Shown here in pieces: positions 1-7,848 of a stretch of 64,000 bases of DNA (positions are counted from its first letter, which is position 1; every line of letters starts with the position of its first letter). The DNA is taken from assembly GCA_020633325.1 (NCBI GenBank), contig JACKDX010000001.1, forward strand, positions 1,488,001 through 1,552,000. Direction: 5' to 3'. The notes under the pieces were generated by a model. That model worked only from the letters and a program-made list of their open reading frames with translations, did no database searches and was not told the DNA's origin. This stretch comes from Myxococcales bacterium. GTDB taxonomy: Bacteria > Myxococcota_A > Polyangia > Polyangiales > GCA-016699535. The position numbers were made by a program, and so were the translations under genes.

Positions 1-418
1 CAAAAGCGAGTTTCGCCTTGATGGGATAATCGCCAGCGCTCGCCCTAAAGGACACCTGAAAATGAAACTTAGGCTCGCTAAAGACAATGGCATCCACAGG
101 CCCTAGAGTGGTCTTGCGAAATTTTACATCGGCCGGCGGATTGAGCACGGTCAGCTCTGTGGGAAACTCCTTGTTCAAATGCCAGCGCCCTTTGGCCTCC
201 AGGATGATATCGAACCCTTGCCAGGTCTGTTCGGGATATGCTTCTTGCACGTCGTAGCGAAGTGTGAAAGCCGCCTCCCTCTCGCCTTGTGGACTGAGGT
301 TCTTCGTCGTGCTCGGAGCATGAGTCGGGACCGGCTCGGATGCAGCTGGCTGTTGCGTGTTCGTTCGCTGACAGGCGCTTGTCAGACATAACCATACACA
401 TCCAAAATGCCTAACCAC
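1..418 (-). CDS. Putative lipoprotein, 3' end beyond left edge
   Basis: An open frame on the minus strand starts at a GTG at 418 and runs off the left end, giving 139 visible codons. The N-terminus (MVRHFGCVWLCLTSAC) is a short hydrophobic leader ending in a lipobox-like LTSAC, so an outer-envelope lipoprotein is likely. A Thr/Pro/Ser-rich linker follows. After it comes a compact part containing HLNKEFPTELTVLNPPADV and FQVSFRASAGDYPIKAKL, which reads like a beta-sandwich secreted domain. I do not recognise a named family. The start overlaps the end of a short frame at 382-570 that may be the tail of an upstream gene. No clear ribosome site precedes the GTG. The coding frame is convincing; the function is unknown. 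Confidence 0.6.
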   Translation of the reverse strand, partial: MVRHFGCVWLCLTSACQRTNTQQPAASEPVPTHAPSTTKNLSPQGEREAAFTLRYDVQEAYPEQTWQGFDIILEAKGRWHLNKEFPTELTVLNPPADVKFRKTTLGPVDAIVFSEPKFHFQVSFRASAGDYPIKAKLAF

Positions 419-570
419 TCGGCATAGGCTGTCCTGCGGCTGTACTCCAGATGCGGGACTTCGCTCTTATAGTTGGCGCCCGCCTTGTTTAAGGTTACAG
501 GCGGCGGCGTTCCCATGATCACAAGTGGACCAGCGAGTTGCTCAAGCACCTTCTGAGCTCGAACATGCAT
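382..570 (-). pseudogene. Possible 3' remnant of an unknown gene
   Basis: This 62-codon frame (ending AEWLGILDVYGYV) has protein-like composition. It overlaps the start of the lipoprotein at 418 by 37 bases, as coupled genes often do. Two stop codons lie just upstream in the same frame, where it meets the DUF4143 ATPase remnant. The simplest reading is the 3' tail of a gene whose front was lost in the rearrangement that also left the ATPase fragment. No family was recognised, and it could be a chance frame. Confidence 0.3.
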
Positions 571-832
571 CGCCCCACCCTATCACAAAATATCCAAAGC
601 CATTGACCCACTGGGTTAGGTTAGAAAAACAGACACGCGTTCGGCTGGGAGCCCAGTAAAATACATCTTGGTAGCGTCTTTCATTTTCGATCTCATGGCG
701 AATGATTTGAAAAATATAGGATTCAAAAAGCTTCTCCTCAGGCCGAGTCCCAAAGAGAAAAAATGAGGCGTCTGGGGGTTGAATCAAACGTGCATACATC
801 GATTCCATAATTACGCCGAAAAATGGAAACAC
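542..832 (-). pseudogene. Internally deleted AAA/DUF4143 ATPase remnant
   Basis: The frame opens MYARLIQPPDASFFLFGTR (from base 799). This matches the start of AAA_14/DUF4143 ATPases, where a P-loop GTGKS normally follows FLFGPR. Here the P-loop is missing. The text jumps to PEEKLFESYIFQIIRHEI and then to a YWAPSRT stretch, which resemble the family's C-terminal DUF4143 part (FE..I..ELR...YWRS). About two thirds of a normal protein of roughly 380 residues is therefore gone, and the frame ends in unrelated sequence. I infer a dead gene. These proteins are commonly accessory or mobile, which fits the IS66 remnants next door. Confidence 0.55.
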
Positions 833-852
833 GCTAACTCACATTGGGGTGG

Positions 853-908
853 ACCCAACCTTTGCTCACTCCCATATTCAAGCGAATTCTCGAGTGCTGA
901 CCGGGTAC
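853..908 (+). repeat. Solo 3' end of a first IS66 copy
   Basis: These bases nearly repeat 1532-1590, the right end of the adjacent IS66 derivative. Both can be read as the tail of a transposase (..QPLLTP) followed by AAGCGAATTCTC and a terminal inverted repeat ending CTGACCGG(G/T)TAC. Only this end of the first copy survives. Its last four bases (GTAC) are shared with the left end of the second copy, giving a perfect 18-bp palindrome at 898-915. Confidence 0.6.
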
Positions 909-1590
909 CCGGTCAGGGTGGGGCTAAGAGTCACCAGAAGATCGACAGGGAGGAAAAGCTGTGATCTAAGCTAGGGATGCAGCTGAGCGAGGCGCTCCAA
1001 CGTATCGAGCAGTTGGAAAAACAGCTTGCCGCGATGATGGTTCGGCTTGAGATGTCTGAGCGTCGTTCTGAGCAGTACCGCGTGGAAAACGAACGGCTGA
1101 GATTGCGTGTGGCGGACCTGGAGATGCGGGTTCGGACCGATAGCGATACCTCGCACCGACCACCAAGTATGGACCCACCCTGGAAGAAGCGTCATGCGTC
1201 CAAAGAACCGACGGGACAAAAAGCAGGAGCCAAGCGTGGGCACAAAGGCGTGCGCCGAAGCTTAGTGCCTGTGGAACAGGTCGATGAGGTGCTCGAGCAT
1301 CGGCCCCAACGCTGTGAAGGCTGTGGACAAGCGCTAGGGCACACACTGCCAGCCTATCTGCTTGAGCGAGTGCAGCTCACCGAGATACCACAAATCCAAG
1401 CCAAGATTGTAGAGCATCGCAGTCTCGAGGTGTGTTGCCCGCATTGCCGCACACGCAATGCGTACCGATTACCCACGCACCTGACATCTTCGACTTCCTT
1501 CACCACAGCATCGAGGCCTATCTTTGGGGCAAATCTCAGCCTCTGCTTACTCCCTAATCTGAAGCGAATTCTCTACCCCTGACCGGTTAC
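905..1590 (+). mobile_element. IS66-family element, internal deletion derivative
   Basis: The left end reads GTACCCGGTCAGGGTGGGG (905-923). The right end, read inward on the other strand, is GTAACCGGTCAGGGGTAG (1590-1573). These imperfect inverted repeats begin with GTA(A/C)C like IS66 ends. Between them lies the start of a tnpC-type transposase and, after a junction near 1476, its C-terminal tail in another frame. The catalytic core is absent. At 686 bp the copy could move only with help from another element. The 8-bp target duplication typical of IS66 cannot be tested, because the left flank is the end of another copy. Confidence 0.7.
977..1582 (+). pseudogene. tnpC: Truncated IS66 transposase (TnpC)
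   Basis: The frame encodes the N-terminal part of an IS66 transposase. First comes a leucine-zipper-like coiled coil (residues about 1-50), then a Ser/Pro/basic linker ending GQKAGAKRGHKG, which corresponds to the family's GGQPGHKG. A zinc-finger part follows with CEGCG and CCPHC pairs (about residues 113-158). After base ~1476 the frame is meaningless. However, another frame reads FDFLHHSIEAYLWGKSQPLL and then a stop, which resembles the C-terminus of the same protein. The DDE catalytic core (about 300 residues) is therefore deleted and the two ends are joined out of frame. The copy is non-functional. Confidence 0.75.
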
Positions 1591-1769
1591 GCAGACCCCA
1601 ACGGTGCCTCTGCAGACCCCAGTGATTTGAACCTCGACCCATTGTCTAGGGCGTAATACGCCGCCCCATAACAAATTTGTCCAATAGTTTCAACATAAAA
1701 AAAAGGGTGGCACCTGTGTGCAGATGTGGCATGTTTCCTGCAGCCACATTTTGTACGGAGGCGTCAGTT

Positions 1770-3677
1770 GTGAGAATTTTGTCCAAAGTAACAGCGTTTG
1801 TTTTTTGTATTGGCCTTTTTTCCGGCTGTGCTGCCCCAGGAGAGCAAGACGTGGGCATCAATGGTAACCGCCAGCGGTTTGATAAGACCTATAGCGTGCA
1901 GACCATAGGTCAAGGCGGGAGTTACGACATTTTTGCGCACGTGTTTGGCAGTGGGCCTACACATTTCATCGCTGTGGGGGGCATTCATGGCGGATACGAT
2001 TGGAATACGACGGTTATGGCCTATGAATTCATCGAGAACTTCCGGGCCACGGGTGTGCCCGCGCATATCACGCTCACGGTTATTCCGACGCTGAACCCTT
2101 CTGGCTTGGCGAGCGTACTGACAGACAGCGGAAAGTCGGCATTGAATTGTGTGGACGGCGGCTGTTCTGGTGTGACCGCGAGCCATGTTCAAAGCTCGGT
2201 TGTGACGGCGCCGGGATCGGAGGTTGCCTGCCGGGCTCAATTTAACGCGAACGGTGTCGACCTAAATCGAAACTGGAATGCGTGGTGGGATGCGCAGCCT
2301 GAGCAGACGAGCTGCGGGCCGGCGAGTCCAGGCGCCTATCCAGGCTCCGAAAGTGAGGTCAAAGCATTAAAGAGCTACATAGACAAGACAAGTCCGGCGG
2401 TGGTTCTCTTTTGGCGCCGGGGTGTCGGCGAGGTTTTGGGTGCGCTTCAGCCTCCCGATTCAAGCACAGTGAACAGCTTTGAGCGCGCAATCGGGTATCC
2501 TAAGGCAAATGAGCTTGCAAAGGCCTATGCAGACGGAGTCGGCTATCCGTTCAAGGAAACGTTCGGCGGTTACGCTATCCGGGGAAACGCTAGCGATTAT
2601 CTAGCGCACGCGTTTGAAGCCAACCGGGAGCGGAATTTTGCCCAGGTCTTGGAGCAGCCGGTGGTACCAAAGACCCAGGTTCGGAGTTTTGCGGTTGAGT
2701 TGCCCACGCACGGTTATTCAAGAGAGCACTTCGATAACAACATGAATGGGCTGAACGGCTTGCTCGCACATTTTCCTGACCGACGTATCAGTGCGGATGG
2801 TGCAACCGTGTATTTCGATGCGCCTGCACCGGAATCCGTCATCACTCGAGTAGGTGTTGAGGTGCCGGTCAGCGATGAACATCCCGATGGTACGTATGTG
2901 CTGGGCCACGAACATAGTCCATTCGCGATCGATCTGGTGCCTCAAGCATCAAGCGATACCACCGCAGAGGTGATTCCTGTTCTAAGCACCTGCGATGGGG
3001 AAGTCAAAGATGCGGGCGATACCGATTACTGGGTATTGGGCAGTTCCTCTTCGAGGGCAACCGCAATTATCTGCGATACATACACAAACAGCGACAGGAT
3101 AACCGTCTCACTGGTTCACATCGATGCCCCTGCCGACGGCGTGGGGCAAGGGGCCCGGGTAAGGGCCGGGGATATTGTCGGCTATATGAATGGCGAATGG
3201 TATCTCGGCCAGCATCTGCATTTCGAGGCTAGGAAAAATGCTGTGTTCGATGAGGAGCGCAAAGCCTATATGGGTGGGACACACCTTGAGATTTTGGATA
3301 CGCAGGGGGTGAGTTATGACCAGCGCTTCAATCAGATTGTGGACGGACCTGAAGTGGAAGAACCCATTACGGTGCCTTCGGAGCTAAGCAGGTCTGCAAA
3401 CCTGGATTGTCCCGATCCTTATGCGGACATCGCGGTGACTGAAGCCGAAGCGGCCGCAGTTGCCAATGTCTGCTCGCCGCATGGTGAAGCGTGCGCAGCA
3501 GATCAAAACGAACATTGGCGTTGCGTGTTGGACCCTCGGCCTTCTCTGTATGGCTTTCGAGCCCAGGTTTGCCGCAACGGGGTCTGGAACACCGGCAGTG
3601 GCAAGAATATCAATCAATGCAAAGTATGTAATGGTGTGGATGCGGATCTGGCGCAAGACCAAAGTGCCTGTTGGTAG
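1770..3677 (+). CDS. Lipoprotein with M14-like and M23-like peptidase domains
   Basis: GTG at 1770 is chosen because GGAGG (1757-1761) precedes it and a lipoprotein signal follows at once (lipobox LFSGC, Cys20). Residues about 40-330 resemble zinc carboxypeptidases (M14): GGIHGGYDWNT with His73, VDLNRNW, and a late FAVELPT that would supply the catalytic Glu. The usual HxxE zinc pair is changed: Tyr is at the Glu position and Asp one further on. Residues about 390-530 resemble M23 LytM endopeptidases: a HSPFAID zinc pair and GQHLHFEAR carrying the HxH motif. A Cys-rich tail closes the protein. Both domain types cut peptidoglycan peptides, so a role in envelope remodelling or prey-wall digestion is inferred. 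It seems to be a stand-alone gene among remnants. Confidence 0.8.
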   Translation: MRILSKVTAFVFCIGLFSGCAAPGEQDVGINGNRQRFDKTYSVQTIGQGGSYDIFAHVFGSGPTHFIAVGGIHGGYDWNTTVMAYEFIENFRATGVPAHITLTVIPTLNPSGLASVLTDSGKSALNCVDGGCSGVTASHVQSSVVTAPGSEVACRAQFNANGVDLNRNWNAWWDAQPEQTSCGPASPGAYPGSESEVKALKSYIDKTSPAVVLFWRRGVGEVLGALQPPDSSTVNSFERAIGYPKANELAKAYADGVGYPFKETFGGYAIRGNASDYLAHAFEANRERNFAQVLEQPVVPKTQVRSFAVELPTHGYSREHFDNNMNGLNGLLAHFPDRRISADGATVYFDAPAPESVITRVGVEVPVSDEHPDGTYVLGHEHSPFAIDLVPQASSDTTAEVIPVLSTCDGEVKDAGDTDYWVLGSSSSRATAIICDTYTNSDRITVSLVHIDAPADGVGQGARVRAGDIVGYMNGEWYLGQHLHFEARKNAVFDEERKAYMGGTHLEILDTQGVSYDQRFNQIVDGPEVEEPITVPSELSRSANLDCPDPYADIAVTEAEAAAVANVCSPHGEACAADQNEHWRCVLDPRPSLYGFRAQVCRNGVWNTGSGKNINQCKVCNGVDADLAQDQSACW

Positions 3678-3699
3678 GTCGCACAGCGCCTAGAGGTTT

Positions 3700-3808
3700 G
3701 TAACGCGATCGAATCGCGGCCAGCGGATAGGCGCACCATAGCGTTGGGCATCACGATGCGCGCCGTGGCGCACATACGGGCGAGTTCCAGCGGGTCGATC
3801 GCGGCGTG
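3700..3808 (-). pseudogene. bioB: Biotin synthase C-terminal fragment
   Basis: Minus-strand text IDPLELARMCATARIVMPNA followed by MVRLSAGRD is unmistakably the late part of biotin synthase, a radical-SAM enzyme that inserts sulfur into dethiobiotin. The arginine and serine of RLSAGR are the conserved residues near the [2Fe-2S] cluster. Only about 36 residues of roughly 340 remain. The upstream side is cut exactly where the repeat beginning GGGGTCAC (3816) starts. Downstream the similarity fades after DSIALQ. A complete bioB presumably exists elsewhere. Confidence 0.7.
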
Positions 3809-3815
3809 CCCTACC

Positions 3816-3880
3816 GGGGTCACTAACTACCGAGGTAGCCCACTGAAATCATTGGATTCCTGGGAAAAGCGCGCGATTTA
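3816..3880 (+). repeat. Dispersed repeat copy 1
   Basis: The first 29 bases (GGGGTCACTAACTACCGAGG...CCCACT) match 11161-11189 and, on the other strand, 4719-4747. The tail (CTGGGAAAAGCGCGCGATTTA) matches the tails of the copies at 10954-11020 and 13842-13776. The bioB fragment is cut immediately 5' of this copy. Confidence 0.65.
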
Positions 3881-3904
3881 GGAAAGCAGCCTGAGCTAGA
3901 CGGG

Positions 3905-4066
3905 TATAAGCCTCGTACAAGCTCGTTCCGCGCCCCTAACGACGACCTCGAAGAGACCGTGACTCAAGCCAAAGAGCGCTTGCAAAACCTCTTGGGCCAG
4001 GTGCCCATCAAAGCCAGTCCCAAAGCCGACGTCTGGCTCGATGACCTCCCCCGAAATCTTCACTAA
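3905..4066 (+). pseudogene. C-terminal fragment of an unknown, possibly PEGA-like protein
   Basis: A 53-residue open frame ends at TAA 4064-4066. It contains APNDDLEETVTQAKERLQNL and then VPIKASPKADVWLDDLP. The second part has the look of a PEGA-type strand (V..sSP..A.VwlD), common in myxobacterial surface proteins. The frame stays open upstream through the tail of the dispersed repeat without a start codon, so this is a headless fragment. The family assignment is tentative. Confidence 0.3.
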
Positions 4067-4248
4067 ATACCCATGCTTTCTGACAAATTCGGCGATCAGG
4101 TTGCTAACCGAAACGACGCCTGGTCCACGCCCTCAGAACATACGAAAAAGCTCTGGCAACGAAATGCATATTATTGTTGATTGATTCTCGCATACGCGTG
4201 CGTTTGCTTCCATTGCAAAGGTGACGGCTCCTTGTTAGTGCACTAAGG

Positions 4249-4413
4249 ATGTGTGCGTCGGTGGCGCTTGCCACACCGCGTAAAAAGCGCAGCAAAGTCC
4301 CCGACTCCGTTGCCACGGCGCACTTGGAGGAAGCCAAGTGCCGGTTCGATGAAGCCGTGCAGCTTGAGCAAGACGGCACCTGGGCCTCGTGCTTGGCAAT
4401 TACAAACCGGTGA
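4249..4413 (+). pseudogene. Short TPR-like fragment
   Basis: ATG at 4249, close after AAGG, opens a 54-residue frame. The segment HLEEAKCRFDEAVQLEQDG and then TWASCL resembles the first TPR helix pair found at the start of many myxobacterial secreted TPR/PEGA proteins (A..rF..Gv.ly..Gdw..AL). It stops prematurely after ITNR. With the fragment at 3905-4066 it may be the two ends of one decayed gene, although their order is reversed. I infer a remnant, not a working gene. Confidence 0.3.
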
Positions 4414-4674
4414 TCATCGAGTGCGGAGTTTTCAGAACCTACCAAGCTTGTCGCCAAACTGCCGTCTAGCCAGTGGTGTTGGCACCAAAAGCTAGAGCCA
4501 TATTTCCAGGACTCTTCTCCATGCCAAATACACGCTGGACGAGATGTGTTGTTGGCACAGCCAGAAGAGGTGCCGCGTGCATGAGAATTAGCGGGCCAAG
4601 CGGTACACCTCGTTGCACAACTATTCGGCCGTCGATTGTATCTGTCGAGTTGTGCTCGCTCCATACAGCCACAC
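4414..4674. other. Gene-poor degraded sequence
   Basis: Both strands carry frames here, but none has convincing protein composition or a recognisable motif. Stops occur in every frame that looks coding for a few codons. I see no RNA gene or terminator. Confidence 0.4.
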
Positions 4675-4783
4675 CTACGTCGGTGGTTAGTGACCCCGGT
4701 TGAAGTGACCCCGGTTGAAGTGGGCTACGTCGGTGGTTAGTGACCCCGGTTGAAAGTGACCCCGGTTGAAACCCCGGTTGAAG
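4675..4783. repeat. Short tandem repeats built from the dispersed repeat
   Basis: CTACGTCGGTGGTTAG occurs at 4675-4690 and 4725-4740. TGACCCCGGTTGAAG, with slight end variation, occurs at 4691, 4706, 4741, 4757 and, truncated, at 4771. Bases 4719-4747 are the reverse complement of the 29-base core seen at 3816 and 11161. The array looks like slippage or repeated partial insertion of the same element end. Confidence 0.7.
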
Positions 4784-5128
4784 ACATTCTTCGCTCGGGC
4801 AGATAAGCCCACAAACGTATGAAGAAAGCCTTAGCTCAAACAACCGAAAAGTGGCATAACTAACTGGTCCGCCTTTTGGGGGTCAGGTCAAAAAAGGAAC
4901 TTACAACTGCCCAATCGCCGGCGAGAACCAACCCTTTCGCACCGAGTATTAACAACAACGCTGATGTACACCAAGGACCCCACAGGCAAAGAGTTCAAGT
5001 CTATGGAGCTTCGCTACAGCCGCAAATAGGCCACCCTCGATGTGCCTTCCCTCGCATTAAGCGGTGACCAACAGTAGACAGTCCCATGATTTGCTGCTAG
5101 CCCGGTATGAACAAGCAAAGGGTTAGTC
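4784..5128. other. Gene-poor stretch before the hydroquinone reductase remnant
   Basis: No convincing gene was found. A 23-codon piece around 4958-5029 (TLMYTKDPTGKEFKSMELRY) looks protein-like but ends at once. GGGGGTCAGGTCAAAAAAGG at 4877-4896 is of the kind seen at the edges of REP-type elements, but no partner was found. Confidence 0.35.
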
Positions 5129-6069
5129 ATGGGTTTACTACAGAATGGTCGATGGGTGGATCAATGGTACGACACCAAAAACAGTGGCGGCGAATTCAAT
5201 CGCCAGGACAGCTACTTTCGCAATTGGGTGACTGTTGATGGCGCGGCAGGACCTAGCGGCAGGGGAGGCTTTGAGGCGGAGTCGGGACGGTATCATTTAT
5301 ATGTCTCTCTGGCGTGTCCCTGGGCACATCGCACGCTGATTTTGCGTCAACTTAAACAGCTGCAGGAGCTTATCGACGTCACCGTAGTGGAGCCGTTGAT
5401 GTTGAGCAATGGGTGGGAATTGAGGAGTGATCAATACGGTCTCGAATACATGTATCAGCTGTATTTGAAAGCAAACCCCGATTACGAAGGCCGCGTTACG
5501 GTGCCGGTGCTTTGGGATAAACAGACGCAATCGATTGTCAGCAATGAATCGGCAGATATTATCCGTATGTTCAACAGCGCTTTTGATAGATTTACGGACA
5601 ACCACAATGACTACTATCCAGTAGACCTGCGGGAGCAGATAGACACTATTAATGACAGGGTCTACAGCACCATTAACAACGGCGTCTACCGGGCAGGGTT
5701 TGCCACGTCTCAACGGGCCTACGAAGACGCCTATTACAAACTGTTTGACGCACTGGATTGGGTGGAACAATCATGGCCGGAGCTGTTTTGACCGAAGCAG
5801 ACTGGCGACTGTTCACCACATTGATCCGTTTTGATGCAGTCTATAACGGACACTTTAAACTCAATCGCCAGCGCATCGCCGATTATTCTGCTATCAGCAA
5901 TTACGTGCGTGAATTGTTTCAGCTACCAGGGATCGCGCAGACCGTGAACTTTGAGCATATCAAAAAGCATTATTATGGCAGTCACGACACTATAAACCCC
6001 ACGCGAGTGGTCCCCTTGGGGCCGGATCAGGATTTTACACTTCCGCATAATCGCGGCAGCCTGAACTGA
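5129..6069 (+). pseudogene. Glutathionyl-hydroquinone reductase, frameshifted
   Basis: The product resembles the YqjG/ECM4 family, omega-class glutathione transferases that reduce glutathionyl-hydroquinones. The N-terminal thioredoxin-like half is intact and carries the catalytic Cys in SLACPWAHRTLI. The frame ends at 5791 after DALDWVEQSWPELF. The rest continues in another frame from about 5770 (AGAVLTEADWRLFTTLIRFD ... VVPLGPDQDF) to 6069. Relatives have roughly ten more residues between WLE and LTEADWRLF, so a small out-of-frame deletion near 5770-5785 broke the gene. The start ATG at 5129 sits after AAAGGG. With a sequencing error excluded, this is a recent pseudogene, because both halves are otherwise well conserved. 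Confidence 0.75.
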
Positions 6070-6261
6070 GGGGGTACGCTGGCCCTGCGTATGCCGAGTC
6101 GCGCAAATCGGGACGCGGCGCGCCGACAAGCTGGCATCGAACCGCCAGACGAGCCGCCGGCATTCCATTGTGCCGAACTGGCACAGACGATTGTGATGCC
6201 TATGGCAAGGAACAAGAAATGAGTTCGCGATGGATATTGCTTCGACGGTGGGTCGGCCGAA

Positions 6262-7731
6262 TTGTGCGCTGGTTGTCGGTATTCGTGCTCTGCTCGTGGA
6301 TGGATCTGGGCCTACGGGCATTTCGCTACCCGCGCCCGAGGACCTCAGGGCCGCGCCATTGCTGTTGAGCACGCCGCCACGGTCCTCGACCGACTGTTCA
6401 GCCCTCTCGCCCATGCCCACCTGGGACAAAGCGGAATGTCGCTGCATACGAGTAACGTAGACGCTTTCGCCGTTCGGCTGCTTGCCGCGCGAGCGGCAGG
6501 CCGTAGCCTAGACTTGCAGTACTATCTTTGGCACGTGGATGTGACAGGCCGCCTTCTGATGAACGAAGTGCTCGGCGCGGCCGATCGCGGCGTGCGCGTC
6601 CGCATCATCCTCGATGACATCAATGCACACGGTGAAGATGCGGCGCTTCGTACGCTCGCGACCCACCCGCACATTGATGTCCGAATGTACAATCCAAGCC
6701 AGAATCGCTGGTCCGATGTGCGGCGCGGTCTGGAACTCCTCTTTCGCGCCATGTCACTGAATCGTCGCATGCACAACAAGTCTTGGATCGCCGATGGACG
6801 AATAGCGATTGTGGGGGGGCGGAATATCGGCGACGAGTACTTTGACGCTGCGACCACAAGAGCAAACTTTGTGGACACGGATCTCTCAATCACTGGACCT
6901 GCCGTCGCCGACGCATCGCGAATCTTTGATTCGTTCTGGAACAGCAAAAACGTTATTCCGATCGGCGCTCTTGCCGGAGAAGCTGACTTCACTCTTGACG
7001 ACGTTCGGACACGGCTTGTTGAGTTCGAGCGTAGTGCGGAGGCGAGACCCTACTTAGACCATGTTGCCGCCGTGAGAAGCGTTGATCGAATTCTCACTGG
7101 ACGGCAGTTCTGGAGCGCTGACGTGCAGGTGTATTCCGATCCACCCGATAAGCGTGACCGGGGGAAAGGGTGGTTGGTCGATCATGTTTTACAATACTTG
7201 GCGAAGGCTCAACAATCGGTAGAAATTGTATCACCCTATTTTGTGCCGGGTGAAGCCGGAGTCGCCAAGATGCGAGAGTTGCGAGAAAGAAACGTGCAAG
7301 TCGCCATTCTCACCAATTCCCTGGCCGCCACGGATGTCAGCGCTGTTCACGGCGCCTATGCCAACTATCGACTGCCCCTGCTCTCTTTGGGTGTAGAACT
7401 ATTTGAGTTGATGCCAATGCCGGGCACAAAGAGAGAGTTCGGTTTCGGCTCGTCAGGCGCAAATCTGCATACCAAGGCTTTTACTGTCGACGACAAATGG
7501 GGGTTTGTTGGCTCACTCAACCTCGATCAGCGTTCGGTGTCACTGAATACCTTTGCTCACTACGCATCCATGCTTGATCTTTTGGATGAGTACCGCGCTT
7601 TCATGCCACAGTTTGACAACACAGCGCAAAGCCTCAGCGCCACTCAGATAATAATCCAGCAATTCATCGATCAGCGATTTACAACGCCGACAAACAGCGG
7701 GGCGCCCTTGAGTGACAACACCACGCCTTAG
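6262..7731 (+). CDS. Phospholipase D-family protein (cardiolipin synthase-like)
   Basis: Two HKD motifs are present. The first is HNKSWIADGRIAIVGGRN (about base 6770) and the second is HTKAFTVDDKWGFVGSLN (about base 7470). They form the paired active site of phosphatidyl-transfer enzymes and phospholipases of this superfamily. LDLQYYLWHVDVTGRLL matches the usual opening of the first domain, so the catalytic part is complete. The N-terminus is uncertain. A membrane leader (MSSRWILLRRWVGRIVRW...) starts at ATG 6219 in another frame, and the frames seem to switch near 6345. Either one base is missing in a longer membrane-anchored form, or translation starts inside, for example at ATG 6436. Substrate is inferred to be a phospholipid. 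Confidence 0.75.
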   Translation: MCAGCRYSCSARGWIWAYGHFATRARGPQGRAIAVEHAATVLDRLFSPLAHAHLGQSGMSLHTSNVDAFAVRLLAARAAGRSLDLQYYLWHVDVTGRLLMNEVLGAADRGVRVRIILDDINAHGEDAALRTLATHPHIDVRMYNPSQNRWSDVRRGLELLFRAMSLNRRMHNKSWIADGRIAIVGGRNIGDEYFDAATTRANFVDTDLSITGPAVADASRIFDSFWNSKNVIPIGALAGEADFTLDDVRTRLVEFERSAEARPYLDHVAAVRSVDRILTGRQFWSADVQVYSDPPDKRDRGKGWLVDHVLQYLAKAQQSVEIVSPYFVPGEAGVAKMRELRERNVQVAILTNSLAATDVSAVHGAYANYRLPLLSLGVELFELMPMPGTKREFGFGSSGANLHTKAFTVDDKWGFVGSLNLDQRSVSLNTFAHYASMLDLLDEYRAFMPQFDNTAQSLSATQIIIQQFIDQRFTTPTNSGAPLSDNTTP

Positions 7732-7848
7732 CTCAGTGGCCTTCCATGTGCTCAATATTCAAGAATCAGAGAATATGCATTTGCCGTAGAGAACCTATCG
7801 CGTGCTGCGTTTGCGTTCGCAGAACTCAGCGCGGATCCTGCACCTCTG

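Noticed and set aside
4104..4664. Long open frame on the minus strand (186 codons)
   Set aside because: Composition is unlike a protein (Cys/Arg/Ser-rich, no motif), and short coding-like fragments lie on the opposite strand; treated as chance in a decayed region.
4877..4896. GGGGGTCAGGTCAAAAAAGG as a REP/Y1-transposase end
   Set aside because: No inverted partner, hairpin or Y1 transposase gene was found nearby.
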